Part shown: in pieces, positions 24,420 through 33,430 of the stretch
How the letters are laid out: every line of letters starts with the position of its first letter
Position numbering within the stretch: the first letter of the stretch is position 1
Assembly: GCA_036505015.1 (NCBI GenBank)
Contig: DASXUC010000026.1
Coordinates: 1 to 64,000, forward strand
Direction of reading: 5' to 3'
From: DASXUC01 sp036505015
GTDB taxonomy: Bacteria; Sysuimicrobiota; Sysuimicrobiia; Sysuimicrobiales; Kaftiobacteriaceae
Length of the DNA stretch: 64,000 bases
Notes under the pieces: generated by a model
Database searches by the model: none
What the model was told of the DNA's origin: nothing
What the model saw: only the letters and a program-made list of their open reading frames with translations
Made by a program: the position numbers and the translations under genes

Positions 24420-25205
24420 TTAGTGCGCCGTCCACCCGCCATCGATGGGGAGGGCGGCACCGGTGATGCCGGCCGCGGCCTCCGAGCACAGAAACACGGT
24501 CAGTGCAGCGACCTCGTCCGGCTCGAGCAGACGCTTCAGCGCCGCCGGCTGGAGCATAATGCGCTCCACCACCTCGGCTTCGGGAATGCCGTGCACCTTG
24601 GCCTGGTCGGCAATCTGGCGTTCCACCAGCGGGGTCCGGACGTACCCTGGGCAGATGGCGTTCACGGTGATTCCCTGCTCGGCCACTTCCCACGCGGCGA
24701 CCTTCGTGAAACCGACGATGCCGTGCTTCGCAGAGACGTAGGCTGATTTGAACGGCGACGCGATCAGGCCGTGCGCTGACGCGATGTTCACGACCCTCCC
24801 CCACCGCTGGTCGAGCATCCGCGGCAGCGCGTACTTCGTGCACAGGAATGTGCCCGTGAGCATAATGTCGATCAACTTGTGCCACTGGTCCTCGGGAAAC
24901 TGTACGATCGGGGCCACGTGCTGCAGCCCGGCGTTGTTCACCAGGATGTGGAGCCCGCCCAGCCCCTGGACGGTCTGCGCGACCAGCCCCCGCACCCCGC
25001 CGGGATCCGAGACGTCGGCCGCCACGAACAGCCCGCGCCCACCGCGGGTGTGGATCTCATCCGCGACGGCGCCTCCGGCGGTTTCGTTCACATCGGCAAC
25101 ACACACGGAGCCCCCGGCATCTGCGAGGGCGAGCGCAATCGCGCGGCCGATGCCCGATCCCGCGCCGGTGACAATGGCTACCTTGCCCTCCAGATCGGCT
25201 TGCAT
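24420..25205 (-). CDS. 3-hydroxybutyrate dehydrogenase (SDR family)
   Basis: 261 residues from ATG 25205. Classical short-chain dehydrogenase: TGAGSGIG cofactor loop, NNAG, catalytic S and YxxxK (YVSAKHG) and the C-terminal GGWTAH. The ALPIDGGW end and QHVAPIVQFPEDQW segment fit the BdhA group, which interconverts 3-hydroxybutyrate and acetoacetate with NAD. The 178-nt gap upstream (25206-25383) holds an AGGAGG site followed by a 10-codon open frame (25330-25362) and nothing else recognisable. Confidence 0.85.
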   Translation of the reverse strand: MQADLEGKVAIVTGAGSGIGRAIALALADAGGSVCVADVNETAGGAVADEIHTRGGRGLFVAADVSDPGGVRGLVAQTVQGLGGLHILVNNAGLQHVAPIVQFPEDQWHKLIDIMLTGTFLCTKYALPRMLDQRWGRVVNIASAHGLIASPFKSAYVSAKHGIVGFTKVAAWEVAEQGITVNAICPGYVRTPLVERQIADQAKVHGIPEAEVVERIMLQPAALKRLLEPDEVAALTVFLCSEAAAGITGAALPIDGGWTAH

Positions 25206-25383
25206 TGACGCCTGTGACCGGTCTACTGACGCCAGACCAGGACCATGATCTGTCCGTTTCCTTTCGCCAGCGGTTGGAGCGCCTTCGCCACAATCGCGCC
25301 GACGCATCGCACCGGGCTGCTGCACCGCATCAGGTGCCCCGGGAATTCCGCGCTGTGTGCATGACGCCTCCTAAGATTCGAAG

Positions 25384-26103
25384 TCAGAGCCCAAGGTACG
25401 CTACCTTGACGTGCTCGTTCCGCAGCAATTCACGCCCGCTGCCCTCCAAGACGATCCGCCCGTTCTCGAGCACGTATCCACGATGAGCCATCCGCAGCGT
25501 CTGCCGCACGTTCTGTTCGACCAGCAGGACCGTTACCCCCCGTTCATTGATCCGGCGCAGCGCGGCAAACAGCGACTGGACCAATACCGGCGCCAGACCC
25601 AGCGAGGGCTCGTCGACCATCAGCAGCACGGGCCGCGCCATCAGCGCTCGTCCCAGCGCGAGCATCTGCTGCTCGCCGCCGCTCAACGTGCCGGCGAGCT
25701 GGTGCTGCCGTTCCGCCAGACGGGGGAACAGCGCAAAGACGTCCTCCAAGGTCTCGGTCCGGCGTTCCCACGCCCCGGGCACGAACGCGGCGCCCAGTTC
25801 GAGGTGGTCGCGGGTGGACATCGCCGGAAACAGTTGGCGGCCTTCCGGGACGTGGGCGATCCCCAGCCGGGCGATCGCCGCGGTCCCCCGGCCGGCGATA
25901 GGCCGCCCGCCGAATGCGATGCGCCCCTGCGGGCGCACGACCCCGGTGAGCGCGCGCAGCAGGGTCGTCTTCCCCGCCCCGTTGGCGCCTACCAGGCAGA
26001 CGATCTCACCAGCGTTGACCCGCAGGCTCACGTCCCACAGGACCTGGATATCCCCGTAGCCGGCCGACAGCCCATCGACCTGCAGCAGCGCCTCAGCGTT
26101 CAT
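25384..26103 (-). CDS. livF: Branched-chain amino-acid-type ABC transporter ATPase LivF
   Basis: 239 residues. Walker A GANGAGKTT, signature LSGGEQQ, Walker B LLMVDEPSLGL; the LivF-type TRDHLELGA segment is present. One of two ATPases energising a LivHM permease. Overlaps livG by 11 nt. The Liv family imports branched-chain amino acids but also amides, aromatic acids and other organic acids; the catabolic neighbours suggest a substrate other than leucine. Confidence 0.93.
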   Translation of the reverse strand: MNAEALLQVDGLSAGYGDIQVLWDVSLRVNAGEIVCLVGANGAGKTTLLRALTGVVRPQGRIAFGGRPIAGRGTAAIARLGIAHVPEGRQLFPAMSTRDHLELGAAFVPGAWERRTETLEDVFALFPRLAERQHQLAGTLSGGEQQMLALGRALMARPVLLMVDEPSLGLAPVLVQSLFAALRRINERGVTVLLVEQNVRQTLRMAHRGYVLENGRIVLEGSGRELLRNEHVKVAYLGL

Positions 26104-26836
26104 CGCCGGCCTCCTCTTCGGTCCCCAGGTAGGCTTCGATCACGGTCGGTTCGGCGGCAACGGTTGCAAAGGAACCTTCGGCGATCTTGCGCCCGAAGTT
26201 CAACACCACCACGCGGTCGGCGAGATCGCGGACGCTGCTCATGACGTGGTCGATCAGCAGCACGGTCACCCCCCGTTCCCGCACCCGCCTGATGATCGCG
26301 ATCGCCTGCCGGGCCTCTGTGGGAGTCAGCCCGGCCATCACTTCGTCGAGCAATAGCAGCCGCGGATGGGTCGCCAGCGCCCTGGCGATCTCCAGGCGTT
26401 TCAGGTCAGCAACCCCCAGGGCGATCGCGGGACGGTCCAGGAGGCCGCGGAGACCCAACTCCTCGCAGATGCCTTCCGCCTCGCGCCGCGCCACGGCAAG
26501 CGATTTGGGGGCGGTGTGGCCGAACAACTCACCGACCATGACGTTTTCCAGCACGTTCATGTCATGGAACGGCTGCATCACCTGAAATGTCCGTCCGATG
26601 CCCAGGTGGGCGCGGAGCGACGGCGGCAGCGCGGTGATGTCCGCACCATCGAAACGCACCGTGCCCCGGTCGGGCGCGATCAGACCCGAGATCAGGTTGA
26701 AAGTCGTCGACTTGCCCGCGCCGTTGGGGCCGATGATGGCGACGATCTCCTCGGGTTGGACCGCCAGCGACAGATCGTTCACCGCCACAAGGCCGCCAAA
26801 CGCCTTGGTCACCGATTGCAGGGCCAGCAGGCTCAC
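26093..26836 (-). CDS. livG: Branched-chain amino-acid-type ABC transporter ATPase LivG
   Basis: 247 residues. Walker A GPNGAGKST, then GIGRTFQ; the ABC signature is weakly kept (VADLKRLEIARAL) as in many LivG proteins; Walker B LLLLDEVMAGL. Overlaps livM by 4 nt and livF by 11 nt. Cytoplasmic partner of LivF. Confidence 0.93.
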   Translation of the reverse strand: MSLLALQSVTKAFGGLVAVNDLSLAVQPEEIVAIIGPNGAGKSTTFNLISGLIAPDRGTVRFDGADITALPPSLRAHLGIGRTFQVMQPFHDMNVLENVMVGELFGHTAPKSLAVARREAEGICEELGLRGLLDRPAIALGVADLKRLEIARALATHPRLLLLDEVMAGLTPTEARQAIAIIRRVRERGVTVLLIDHVMSSVRDLADRVVVLNFGRKIAEGSFATVAAEPTVIEAYLGTEEEAGDER

Positions 26837-27765
26837 GCCCGCGGCCTCCGGCGCCGCCGCAGCAAGGCGTACACGCCGATCAACCCGCGCGGCATGAACA
26901 GAATCACGCCGGCCAGAATGAGCCCGTAGATGATCAGGTAGCCGCTGCGCAGCGACGCGCGCAGCATTTCCTCCCCAACCCGCAGGACGATCGCACCCAG
27001 CAGCGGGCCCACCGTGGTATAGAGCCCGCCGAAGATCGGCGCCACCAGCGCCCCGATAGAAATTGCGAGGCTATAGCTCTCAATGGGACTGATGAAGAGG
27101 AACACGTGGGCGTAGTAGGCGCCGGTGATCCCGGCGAACGCGGCGCTGATGGCGAAAGCCAGGACCTTGAAGCGCACGACGTCGACGCCCATCGCCCCGG
27201 CCACCTCTTCGTTCGTGCGCACCGCGGTGAACGCGAAGTACCAGCGGGAGCGATTGATCAGCCAGGAAACCCCCACGGCCGCCATCAGGATGGCGAGGAT
27301 CACCAGGTACTGCGCCACCAGGTTGCGCGCCAGCAGCGCCGGCACCACAAGTCCCATGGAGCCGCCGGTGAAGCGTAGCTGCTTGGTCACCACCCGCAGC
27401 GTTTCGGTGAACGCGAGCGTGGCAATGGCAAAGTAGATGCCGCGTAATCGCAGCGTGAGGAATCCCAACGCCACCGCCGCGATCACGGCAAGCACGCCGC
27501 CGGCGATGATGCCCACGGGGATCGGGACGCCGGCACGCATGACCAACAGAGCGGACGTATACCCTCCGAGCCCGTAGAACGCGGCGTGCGCCAGCGAGAG
27601 CTGCCCGGTGCGGGCCAGAATGTCCCAGGAGACCGCCAGGACCGCAAACATCAGAATGTTCAAGGCATGCTGCAGCAGAAACGGCTCACTCCTGTCCAGC
27701 CAAAATGGGAGGGCGACGGCTCCGACCACCACCACCCCCACCGCGGCCACGCGCGCCAGCCTCAC
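26833..27765 (-). CDS. livM: Liv-type permease LivM
   Basis: 310 residues from GTG 27765, whose GTGA overlaps the livH stop; a longer upstream start is rejected because of this coupling. About nine helices; the LivM marks SWDILARTGQLSLAHAAFYGLGGY and the cytoplasmic coupling segment with EEVAGAMGVDVVRFK are present. Forms the membrane channel with LivH. Confidence 0.92.
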   Translation of the reverse strand: MRLARVAAVGVVVVGAVALPFWLDRSEPFLLQHALNILMFAVLAVSWDILARTGQLSLAHAAFYGLGGYTSALLVMRAGVPIPVGIIAGGVLAVIAAVALGFLTLRLRGIYFAIATLAFTETLRVVTKQLRFTGGSMGLVVPALLARNLVAQYLVILAILMAAVGVSWLINRSRWYFAFTAVRTNEEVAGAMGVDVVRFKVLAFAISAAFAGITGAYYAHVFLFISPIESYSLAISIGALVAPIFGGLYTTVGPLLGAIVLRVGEEMLRASLRSGYLIIYGLILAGVILFMPRGLIGVYALLRRRRRPRA

Positions 27766-28604
27766 CGGAACAGCCCCCGCGGCCGGATGAGCAGCACCAA
27801 CAGGATCAACAGGAAGAACACGCCTTCCGCCCACCCCCCGCCGGAAGGCACGTAAAATTCCACAAAAGCTTCCGAGAGGCCGAGGACCAGGCTGGCGTAG
27901 ATGACGCCGTTGATGTTGCCGAGGCCGGCGATGACGATGATCGCGAACGCCTTGAGCGTATACAGCAGCCCGATGTACGGCGAGACGGAGAGCTGGAGCG
28001 TCACCATCATCCCCGCGGTCCCGGCCAGCGCGACCGATAGACCGAACGCCAGCAGGTAAATCCGGTCAACGTCGATACCGACGAGTCCGGCCCCCAGGCG
28101 GTTCTGAGCGACCGCGCGCATCGCTTTGCCGATGCGGCTGCTGCCCAGCACGGCATAGAGGCCCAGCGTTAGACCCATTGCCAGCACGAAGACCAGCAGC
28201 TGTGGGAACCCGACGGTAAACGGACCCAGGGCGATCGCTCTGGCTTTGTACCCGATCGCGGCGGTGCGGGGATCGCCGCCCCACAGGATCACGGCCAGGT
28301 TCTGCAGGAAGATCGAGATCCCAAACGTGAGCAGCATTTGATTCAGTTCGGGAGCGCGAAGGACCCGCTGGATCGCCGTACGGTACACGACCCCGCCTAC
28401 CGCGAACATCGTCACGGCGCCGGCCGGGATGGCCAGCAGCGGATCGATCCCGTAGGACACGTACAGCCAGTAGCCGAGGTACGCCCCCAGCATCAAGAAC
28501 TCGCCGTGCGCAAAGTTCACGATCCCGATCACGCCGACCGACAGTGCCAGCCCCACCGCGGCCAGGGCGTACAGCCCCGAGCGGAGCACGCCGAAGATGA
28601 CCAT
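27762..28604 (-). CDS. livH: Liv-type permease LivH
   Basis: 280 residues, eight or more helices, with GIVNFAHGEFLMLGAYLG near the start and the coupling loop SRIGKAMRAVAQNRLGA. Forms the permease with LivM. A 139-nt spacer with a heptamer array separates it from the binding-protein gene upstream. Confidence 0.93.
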   Translation of the reverse strand: MVIFGVLRSGLYALAAVGLALSVGVIGIVNFAHGEFLMLGAYLGYWLYVSYGIDPLLAIPAGAVTMFAVGGVVYRTAIQRVLRAPELNQMLLTFGISIFLQNLAVILWGGDPRTAAIGYKARAIALGPFTVGFPQLLVFVLAMGLTLGLYAVLGSSRIGKAMRAVAQNRLGAGLVGIDVDRIYLLAFGLSVALAGTAGMMVTLQLSVSPYIGLLYTLKAFAIIVIAGLGNINGVIYASLVLGLSEAFVEFYVPSGGGWAEGVFFLLILLVLLIRPRGLFR

Positions 28605-28640
28605 CTGGAAGAAAGTAGTGATGCGGGACCCCCGATTACA

Positions 28641-28745
28641 GGGCCTGGGGCCTAGGGCCTGGGGCGGTGCAACACGTCGCCCAGGCCGCTAAGCCCCAGA
28701 ACTCCGAAGTCATCACCAGGCCCCAGTGTCCAGGCCCGAGGCCCT
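28641..28745. repeat. Heptamer array in two inverted arms, livK-livH spacer
   Basis: Left arm 28641-28661: GGGCCTG, GGGCCTA, GGGCCTG in phase. Right arm 28716-28743: CCAGGCC, CCAGTGT, CCAGGCC, CGAGGCC in phase. The arms are reverse complements of each other and the right arm ends at the livK stop codon. Confidence 0.8.
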
Positions 28746-29940
28746 ATCTTCCGTAGGGCGCGGGATACGCGAGCTTGCCGCCAGCGATTTCCGCCGGCCA
28801 CACCACGACCTGCTTGCCGTTCTGCCACTGGAAAGCGATCAGACGTGTGAAGCCCTGGTTCTTGCCGTAGATGGAGCGCTTGAAGGTCAGCCGGAGCCCG
28901 ATCGGCCCATCGTAGCTGGTGGCCTTCATCGCCGCGACCAGCGCGTTGAGGTCAGTGCTGCCCGCGCGGCGCATGGCATCGGCGACTGTGATGAGGTTCG
29001 TGTAGGCCAAGGGTGCCCAGTACGATGACGGCACTTCCTTGAACCGCTCGGTGTAACGCTGCACGAACCTTCGCGACTCCGGACTGCCGTTGTCCGGGGT
29101 CCACAGCGCCATGCCCGCCATGTAGTTGCCCGCGGCCAGCTTCTCAAACCCGACCGGCCAGGACGGCGGCGCGGCCAGGATGAGTTTGGGACTGTAGCCC
29201 ACCTGCCGCGCCTGCGTGGCCAGCGGGACCACGTCCTGATCGAACCCGACGAAGACGAACACGTCGGCATTCGAGGCCTTCGCCTTGGTCAGCAGCGGGG
29301 TCAGGTCCGGCGATCCGGTCTTGAAGGCCTCCGAGAAGATCACCTGCAGCCCGAAGCTGCGGGCGAAGCCGACCGCTTCGTCGGCGGATCCGCTGCCGAA
29401 CGGTCCGTCCTCGTAGGCAAGGGCGATGGTCTTCGCCCCGATACTCTTGATAAATCCCCACGTCGAGTCGGCGTTGTTATACTGCCATGGGTGGTAGTGG
29501 AAGAACCAGTCCGTCTGCGCGAGCATCTGCTCGACGCCGACGAACGCCGCGCCGGTCCACGCCAGCAGGGTCGGGCGCTGCAACGCCTGGCTGGCGACGG
29601 CGATACTGACCGCCGACTGCAGCCCGCCGATCACGGACACAACGCGATCGCGGGTCACGAGCTTGATATAGGCAGCCGCCCCCGTGGGCGGATCGCCCTT
29701 GTCGTCCTCCACGGTCAACTCCACCCGCCGGCCCAGCACCCCCTGGCGGTTGATCTCGTCCAGCGCGAGCTGATACCCCTTCTGCATCGCCTGCCCGCTC
29801 GTCCCCGACGGGCCGCTCAGCGGGATAATCGCGCCGATGCGAATCGGTTCTGGCTGTGCGACCGCCGGCTGGTAGGCAGTGCTGAAGATCAGCAGTACCA
29901 GTACGGCGACCGCCGCGATGGTGCCAAACACCTTGTTCAT
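28744..29940 (-). CDS. livK: Liv-type ABC transporter substrate-binding protein
   Basis: 398 residues with a Sec signal peptide (MNKVFGTIAAVAVLVLLIFS) and a type-I periplasmic-binding fold: IRIGAIIPLSGPSGTSG at the N-terminus and VIGGLQSAVSIAVA in the ligand cleft. It captures the solute for LivHMGF. The sequence does not reveal the ligand; an acyl-CoA ligase and hydrolase directly upstream point to an organic acid. Confidence 0.92.
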   Translation of the reverse strand: MNKVFGTIAAVAVLVLLIFSTAYQPAVAQPEPIRIGAIIPLSGPSGTSGQAMQKGYQLALDEINRQGVLGRRVELTVEDDKGDPPTGAAAYIKLVTRDRVVSVIGGLQSAVSIAVASQALQRPTLLAWTGAAFVGVEQMLAQTDWFFHYHPWQYNNADSTWGFIKSIGAKTIALAYEDGPFGSGSADEAVGFARSFGLQVIFSEAFKTGSPDLTPLLTKAKASNADVFVFVGFDQDVVPLATQARQVGYSPKLILAAPPSWPVGFEKLAAGNYMAGMALWTPDNGSPESRRFVQRYTERFKEVPSSYWAPLAYTNLITVADAMRRAGSTDLNALVAAMKATSYDGPIGLRLTFKRSIYGKNQGFTRLIAFQWQNGKQVVVWPAEIAGGKLAYPAPYGR

Positions 29941-30003
29941 TGTCTGTCCTCCTCGTCTGGTCTCGCCCTGCCCTGCCCTGCTCGATCCTATCCCACCTCC
30001 TGT

Positions 30004-30795
30004 CTACGCTGTCAGGAAATCGCGGATCAGCCGGTTGGCATCATCGGCTCGTTCCCACAGGAACAGATGGCCGGCGTCGGGGAAGATGTGCAGCCGTGCT
30101 CCGGGGATGCGTGCGGCCAGCAGCCGCGCGTTCTCGACGGGGACTACACGGTCGCGTTCGCCGTGCAAAATGAGCACCGGAGCATGCAGATCGCCGATCC
30201 GCTCCTCCGTGTCGTGGGCGGCCGCGGCCATCAACTGCCGCTGATAGGCAAACAGTGGCTGCGGGTGGGCCACGCGCCAGGCCACGTAGTCGTCGATCTC
30301 GGCCGGGTGCGTCTGCGGAAAGTCGGTGGCGAACTGCACGGCCAGGAAGACACGCAGATCGCGCCCGGGGTCGCCCGTACGGTCGAGCAGCACCTGGGTC
30401 GTCTCCGCCGGGATCGGCTCGCTGTGAGGACCGCCGAAGCTCGTGCAGCACAACACGACCTGCGCGGTCCGCTCCGGATGCGTCAGCGCGAACTCCTGCA
30501 CCACGAACCCTCCCAGCGATGCGCCCACCAGCCGGACCGCCGGGATCTCCAGGGCATCCAGCAGCCCGGCCACGTCCTCGGCCAGCATGCGGATGCTGTA
30601 CGGCTCATCGGGTTTAGCGCTGCGGCATGCGCCCCGGTTGTCGAAGGTGATGACCTCGTGTGCCTCGCTGAGCGCCGGGACCTGCCGGTACCAGAAGTGC
30701 GCATCGGCGCCCAGACCGGAGACCAAGACCAGCGGCGTCCCCCGGCCCCGCGTTTCGTAGTACAGCTGGATGCCGTTAGTGCTCGCGTACGGCAT
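30004..30795 (-). CDS. Alpha/beta hydrolase
   Basis: 263 residues from ATG 30795, which lies 20 nt inside the upstream ligase gene. Complete triad: nucleophile in GASLGG, acid in HGERDRVVPV, histidine in AGHLFLWE; oxyanion region LVSGLGADAHFW. Similar to 3-oxoadipate enol-lactonase or carboxylesterase-like members; the substrate is not predictable. Overlap with the ligase gene means translational coupling. Confidence 0.88.
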   Translation of the reverse strand: MPYASTNGIQLYYETRGRGTPLVLVSGLGADAHFWYRQVPALSEAHEVITFDNRGACRSAKPDEPYSIRMLAEDVAGLLDALEIPAVRLVGASLGGFVVQEFALTHPERTAQVVLCCTSFGGPHSEPIPAETTQVLLDRTGDPGRDLRVFLAVQFATDFPQTHPAEIDDYVAWRVAHPQPLFAYQRQLMAAAAHDTEERIGDLHAPVLILHGERDRVVPVENARLLAARIPGARLHIFPDAGHLFLWERADDANRLIRDFLTA

Positions 30796-32344
30796 GGCGT
30801 CCGAACTGCTCCCGCAGCATCCGCTTGAGGACTTTGCCCGCGGCGTTGCGCGGCAGCGCGTCGACAATCTGCAGTCCCTTGGGAATCTTGTAGCGGGCCA
30901 GCTGGCCGTCGCAGAACCGCCGCAGTTCATCCAGAGAGAGCGACTGGCCCGGCTTCACCACGACGGCCGCCTGCGCCGCCTCCCCCCAGCGCTCGTCGGG
31001 AATGCCGAAGACGGCGGCCTCGAGCACCGCGGGGTGGCGAAAGAGCACGTCCTCCACCTCGGCAGGGTAGATATTCTCGCCACCGGAGATGATCATGTCC
31101 GTCTTGCGGTCGACGATGTAGAGAAATCCCTCCGCGTCGATGCGGGCCAAGTCACCGGTGCGAAACCACGATTCCCCCGCGGGGTCGCTGACCATGACCT
31201 CCGCGGTCGCGGCCGGCCGGCGCCAGTACCCGGAAAAGAGATTGGGGCCTCGGGTCCACACCTCGCCAATCCCCCCGGGGGGAACGTCTTGCCCTGCGTC
31301 GTCGACGACCCTCAGCTCGGCGTGGAGGGTGGCCTTCCCGACCGATCCCTTCTTGCGGAAGGCGTCGGCGGCAGGGATCAGCGTGCAGGTGGGGGAGGTC
31401 TCGGTCAAGCCGTAGCCTTGCTGGAAGAGCACGCCCCGCCGCTCGAAGGCGTCGATAATCGTCACCGGGCACGGCGCGCCGCCTGACGCGAAGCGCATGC
31501 CGCCGAGGTCGGCGTCCACAAATGCCTTGGACTGCAGCAGCGCCAGGTACATCGCGGGAACGGCAAGCATCGCCGTCACCTCGTGCGCGGCGATTAACTG
31601 CACCGTCTGCTCCGGGTCGAACGCACGCTGGATGACGGCGGTCGCACCGTGGTGGATCGACGGCAGGGTGTACAGTCCGATGCCCCCGGCATGGAACATC
31701 GGGAGCACATTGAGGGTCACGTCGCGGTCCGTCAGCCCGATCGCCGTTCCGATGTTGATGCTGTTCCAGAACTGCGTCGCCTGGGTGAGCACCGCCCCTT
31801 TCGGCCGGCCGGTCGTGCCCGAGGTGTACATGATCAGCAGCGGGTCCTCGGCATCCCCCTCGGGTCCCTGTCCAGGTGGAAGAGCCTCGAGACCAAACAC
31901 GAGCACGTCATACGGAATCGCCCAGGGCAGCGCGTCCCGGTCTGCATCGCTGAACGAGAAGTACGTCTGAATCAGCGCCGATTCAGGCTGGGCTTTGAGC
32001 CCATCGACCAGGGATACCAGACTGGGGTCGACGACCAGCATCTTCGGTTCGCTGTCCTGCACCTGAAACGCAAGTTCCGGCGGCGTCAGCCGCCAGTTCA
32101 GGGGAACTACGATCGCTCCCAACCACGCCGCGGCAAAGATAGTCTCGATGTATTCGGCCCGGTTGATCGACAGGATCGCGATCCGATCTCCTTTGCGGAG
32201 GCCGTAGCGTTCCAGATACCGTGCGGCCCCGGCGACCCGCGCAGCGAGCTGGCGATACGTGATCGACCGCGCGCCATCAAGCAGCGCCGGTTTGTCCGGA
32301 TTGATGTCGGCACGGCGTTCCAGCCAGTGCCAGATGCCCCACAC
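30776..32344 (-). CDS. Acyl-CoA synthetase (AMP-forming)
   Basis: 522 residues from GTG 32344. The longer frame to 32416 is rejected because its extra codons lie inside a heptamer array. AMP-binding motifs: YTSGTTGRPKG, GYGLTETSP, FRTGDLARID and the C-terminal K in PRNAAGKVLKR. It activates a carboxylic acid to its CoA ester. Part of the TetR-headed catabolic set with a Liv importer; probable substrate is a fatty, aromatic or terpenoid acid. Confidence 0.92.
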   Translation of the reverse strand: MWGIWHWLERRADINPDKPALLDGARSITYRQLAARVAGAARYLERYGLRKGDRIAILSINRAEYIETIFAAAWLGAIVVPLNWRLTPPELAFQVQDSEPKMLVVDPSLVSLVDGLKAQPESALIQTYFSFSDADRDALPWAIPYDVLVFGLEALPPGQGPEGDAEDPLLIMYTSGTTGRPKGAVLTQATQFWNSINIGTAIGLTDRDVTLNVLPMFHAGGIGLYTLPSIHHGATAVIQRAFDPEQTVQLIAAHEVTAMLAVPAMYLALLQSKAFVDADLGGMRFASGGAPCPVTIIDAFERRGVLFQQGYGLTETSPTCTLIPAADAFRKKGSVGKATLHAELRVVDDAGQDVPPGGIGEVWTRGPNLFSGYWRRPAATAEVMVSDPAGESWFRTGDLARIDAEGFLYIVDRKTDMIISGGENIYPAEVEDVLFRHPAVLEAAVFGIPDERWGEAAQAAVVVKPGQSLSLDELRRFCDGQLARYKIPKGLQIVDALPRNAAGKVLKRMLREQFGRHAVREH

Positions 32345-32358
32345 GGTCCCTAACCCCC

Positions 32359-32428
32359 GTTCATCGTTCGTCGTTCGTCGTTCATCGTTCATCAACAACC
32401 AACAACCACGAACCATGAACCATGATCG
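32359..32428. repeat. Ten in-phase heptamers in two inverted arms
   Basis: 70 nt with unbroken period 7. Left five words are GTTCATC or GTTCGTC; right five are AACAACC (twice), ACGAACC, ATGAACC, ATGATCG. The right words read on the other strand are GGTTGTT, GGTTCGT and GGTTCAT. It starts 6 nt from the ketosynthase stop. Confidence 0.85.
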
Positions 32429-32434
32429 GCATTG

Positions 32435-33430
32435 TCACCACCGAATTGCAGTGGCCGCCCACGAATAGCCGGTGCCGCCGCTGACGGCCACGGCAAGATC
32501 GCCCCGCCGCAGCCGGCCCGCGCGCTCGCCCTCGACCAGCGAGATCAGCGGGTCGATGGCCGACATGTGGCCGTAATCCGCCAGGTAGAACGACTGCGAT
32601 TCTTCCAGTCCCAGTACCCGCAAGAGTGCGTCGAACAGCGATCGTTTGGTGTGCAGCGCGGCCAGGTAGTCGATGTCCGCCACGGTGAACCCGCTGCGCG
32701 TGACGGCCTCGGTGATGACCCCGACAAAGCGGTCCAGGGCCACCGGATCCAACCGGGCCTTCATGCCCTGGGGATCGATGACGTCGAGGAAGTGCATCCC
32801 CTGCCGGACTGTCTGCTCCGACGCGGGATGCACCGAGCCGCCCGCCGGGACGAGCACATCCCTCCAGAACGAACCGTCGGTGACGATCGCCGATGCCAGC
32901 ACCTCATGACCGGAGTCCCGCTGCAGCACCGCGGCCGCGGCGCCGTCGGCGAAACTGAACGCGAAGCGAGACCGCGGGTTGCGGTAATCGATGATCGCCG
33001 CCTCCCGCGAGGCGCCGGCCAGCAAGATCGCGGTGAGATCTCGGTCTGCGACCAGCATGTCCTTGGCCACCTTCAGCGCCACCGGGCCGCAGGCGCTGGT
33101 GTCCATCAGCTCGAAGGTGAACGCGTTCACCAACGCCAGTTCGTGCTGCAGCCTCGGCGCGCAGGTCCACAAGTAGTAGTCTTTGTGCGCGCTCCCGAAA
33201 TAGATCACCGCCCCGATGCTCCGTGGGTCGATGCCCTCCAGCGCGGCGCGGGCGGCGTGGAGGGCCATGTCAGAAACGTGTTCATCCGGCGAGGCGATAT
33301 GCTTCTGGCGCAGCCCGAACTTTTGGATGATGACCTCCTCCGGGATGCCGCTGGCCGCGGCAATGGCGTCGCTCCTCTGCACGGCCGGCGGGATATAGGT
33401 CCCCATCGCGGTGATCCCGACGCGAGGCAT
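32435..33430 (-). CDS. FabH-like 3-oxoacyl-ACP synthase III family protein
   Basis: 331 residues from ATG 33430, which overlaps the TetR stop (ATGA). Thiolase fold with nucleophile C114 in DTSACG and H260 in LHTKRS at the FabH histidine position. The FabH asparagine (GNTSAA) is replaced by H288 in YGHMSA, so the triad would be Cys-His-His. Housekeeping FabH is therefore unlikely; a degradative or specialised condensing or thiolytic role in the adjacent catabolic set is inferred. Confidence 0.82.
   Translation of the reverse strand: MPRVGITAMGTYIPPAVQRSDAIAAASGIPEEVIIQKFGLRQKHIASPDEHVSDMALHAARAALEGIDPRSIGAVIYFGSAHKDYYLWTCAPRLQHELALVNAFTFELMDTSACGPVALKVAKDMLVADRDLTAILLAGASREAAIIDYRNPRSRFAFSFADGAAAAVLQRDSGHEVLASAIVTDGSFWRDVLVPAGGSVHPASEQTVRQGMHFLDVIDPQGMKARLDPVALDRFVGVITEAVTRSGFTVADIDYLAALHTKRSLFDALLRVLGLEESQSFYLADYGHMSAIDPLISLVEGERAGRLRRGDLAVAVSGGTGYSWAATAIRW

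Noticed and set aside
30004..30930. Longer alpha/beta hydrolase start
   Set aside because: The extra 45 residues are the out-of-frame end of the acyl-CoA synthetase; ATG 30795 begins the conserved domain.
32345..32416. Longer N-terminus of the acyl-CoA synthetase
   Set aside because: The added residues are translated heptamers; the family starts near GTG 32344.
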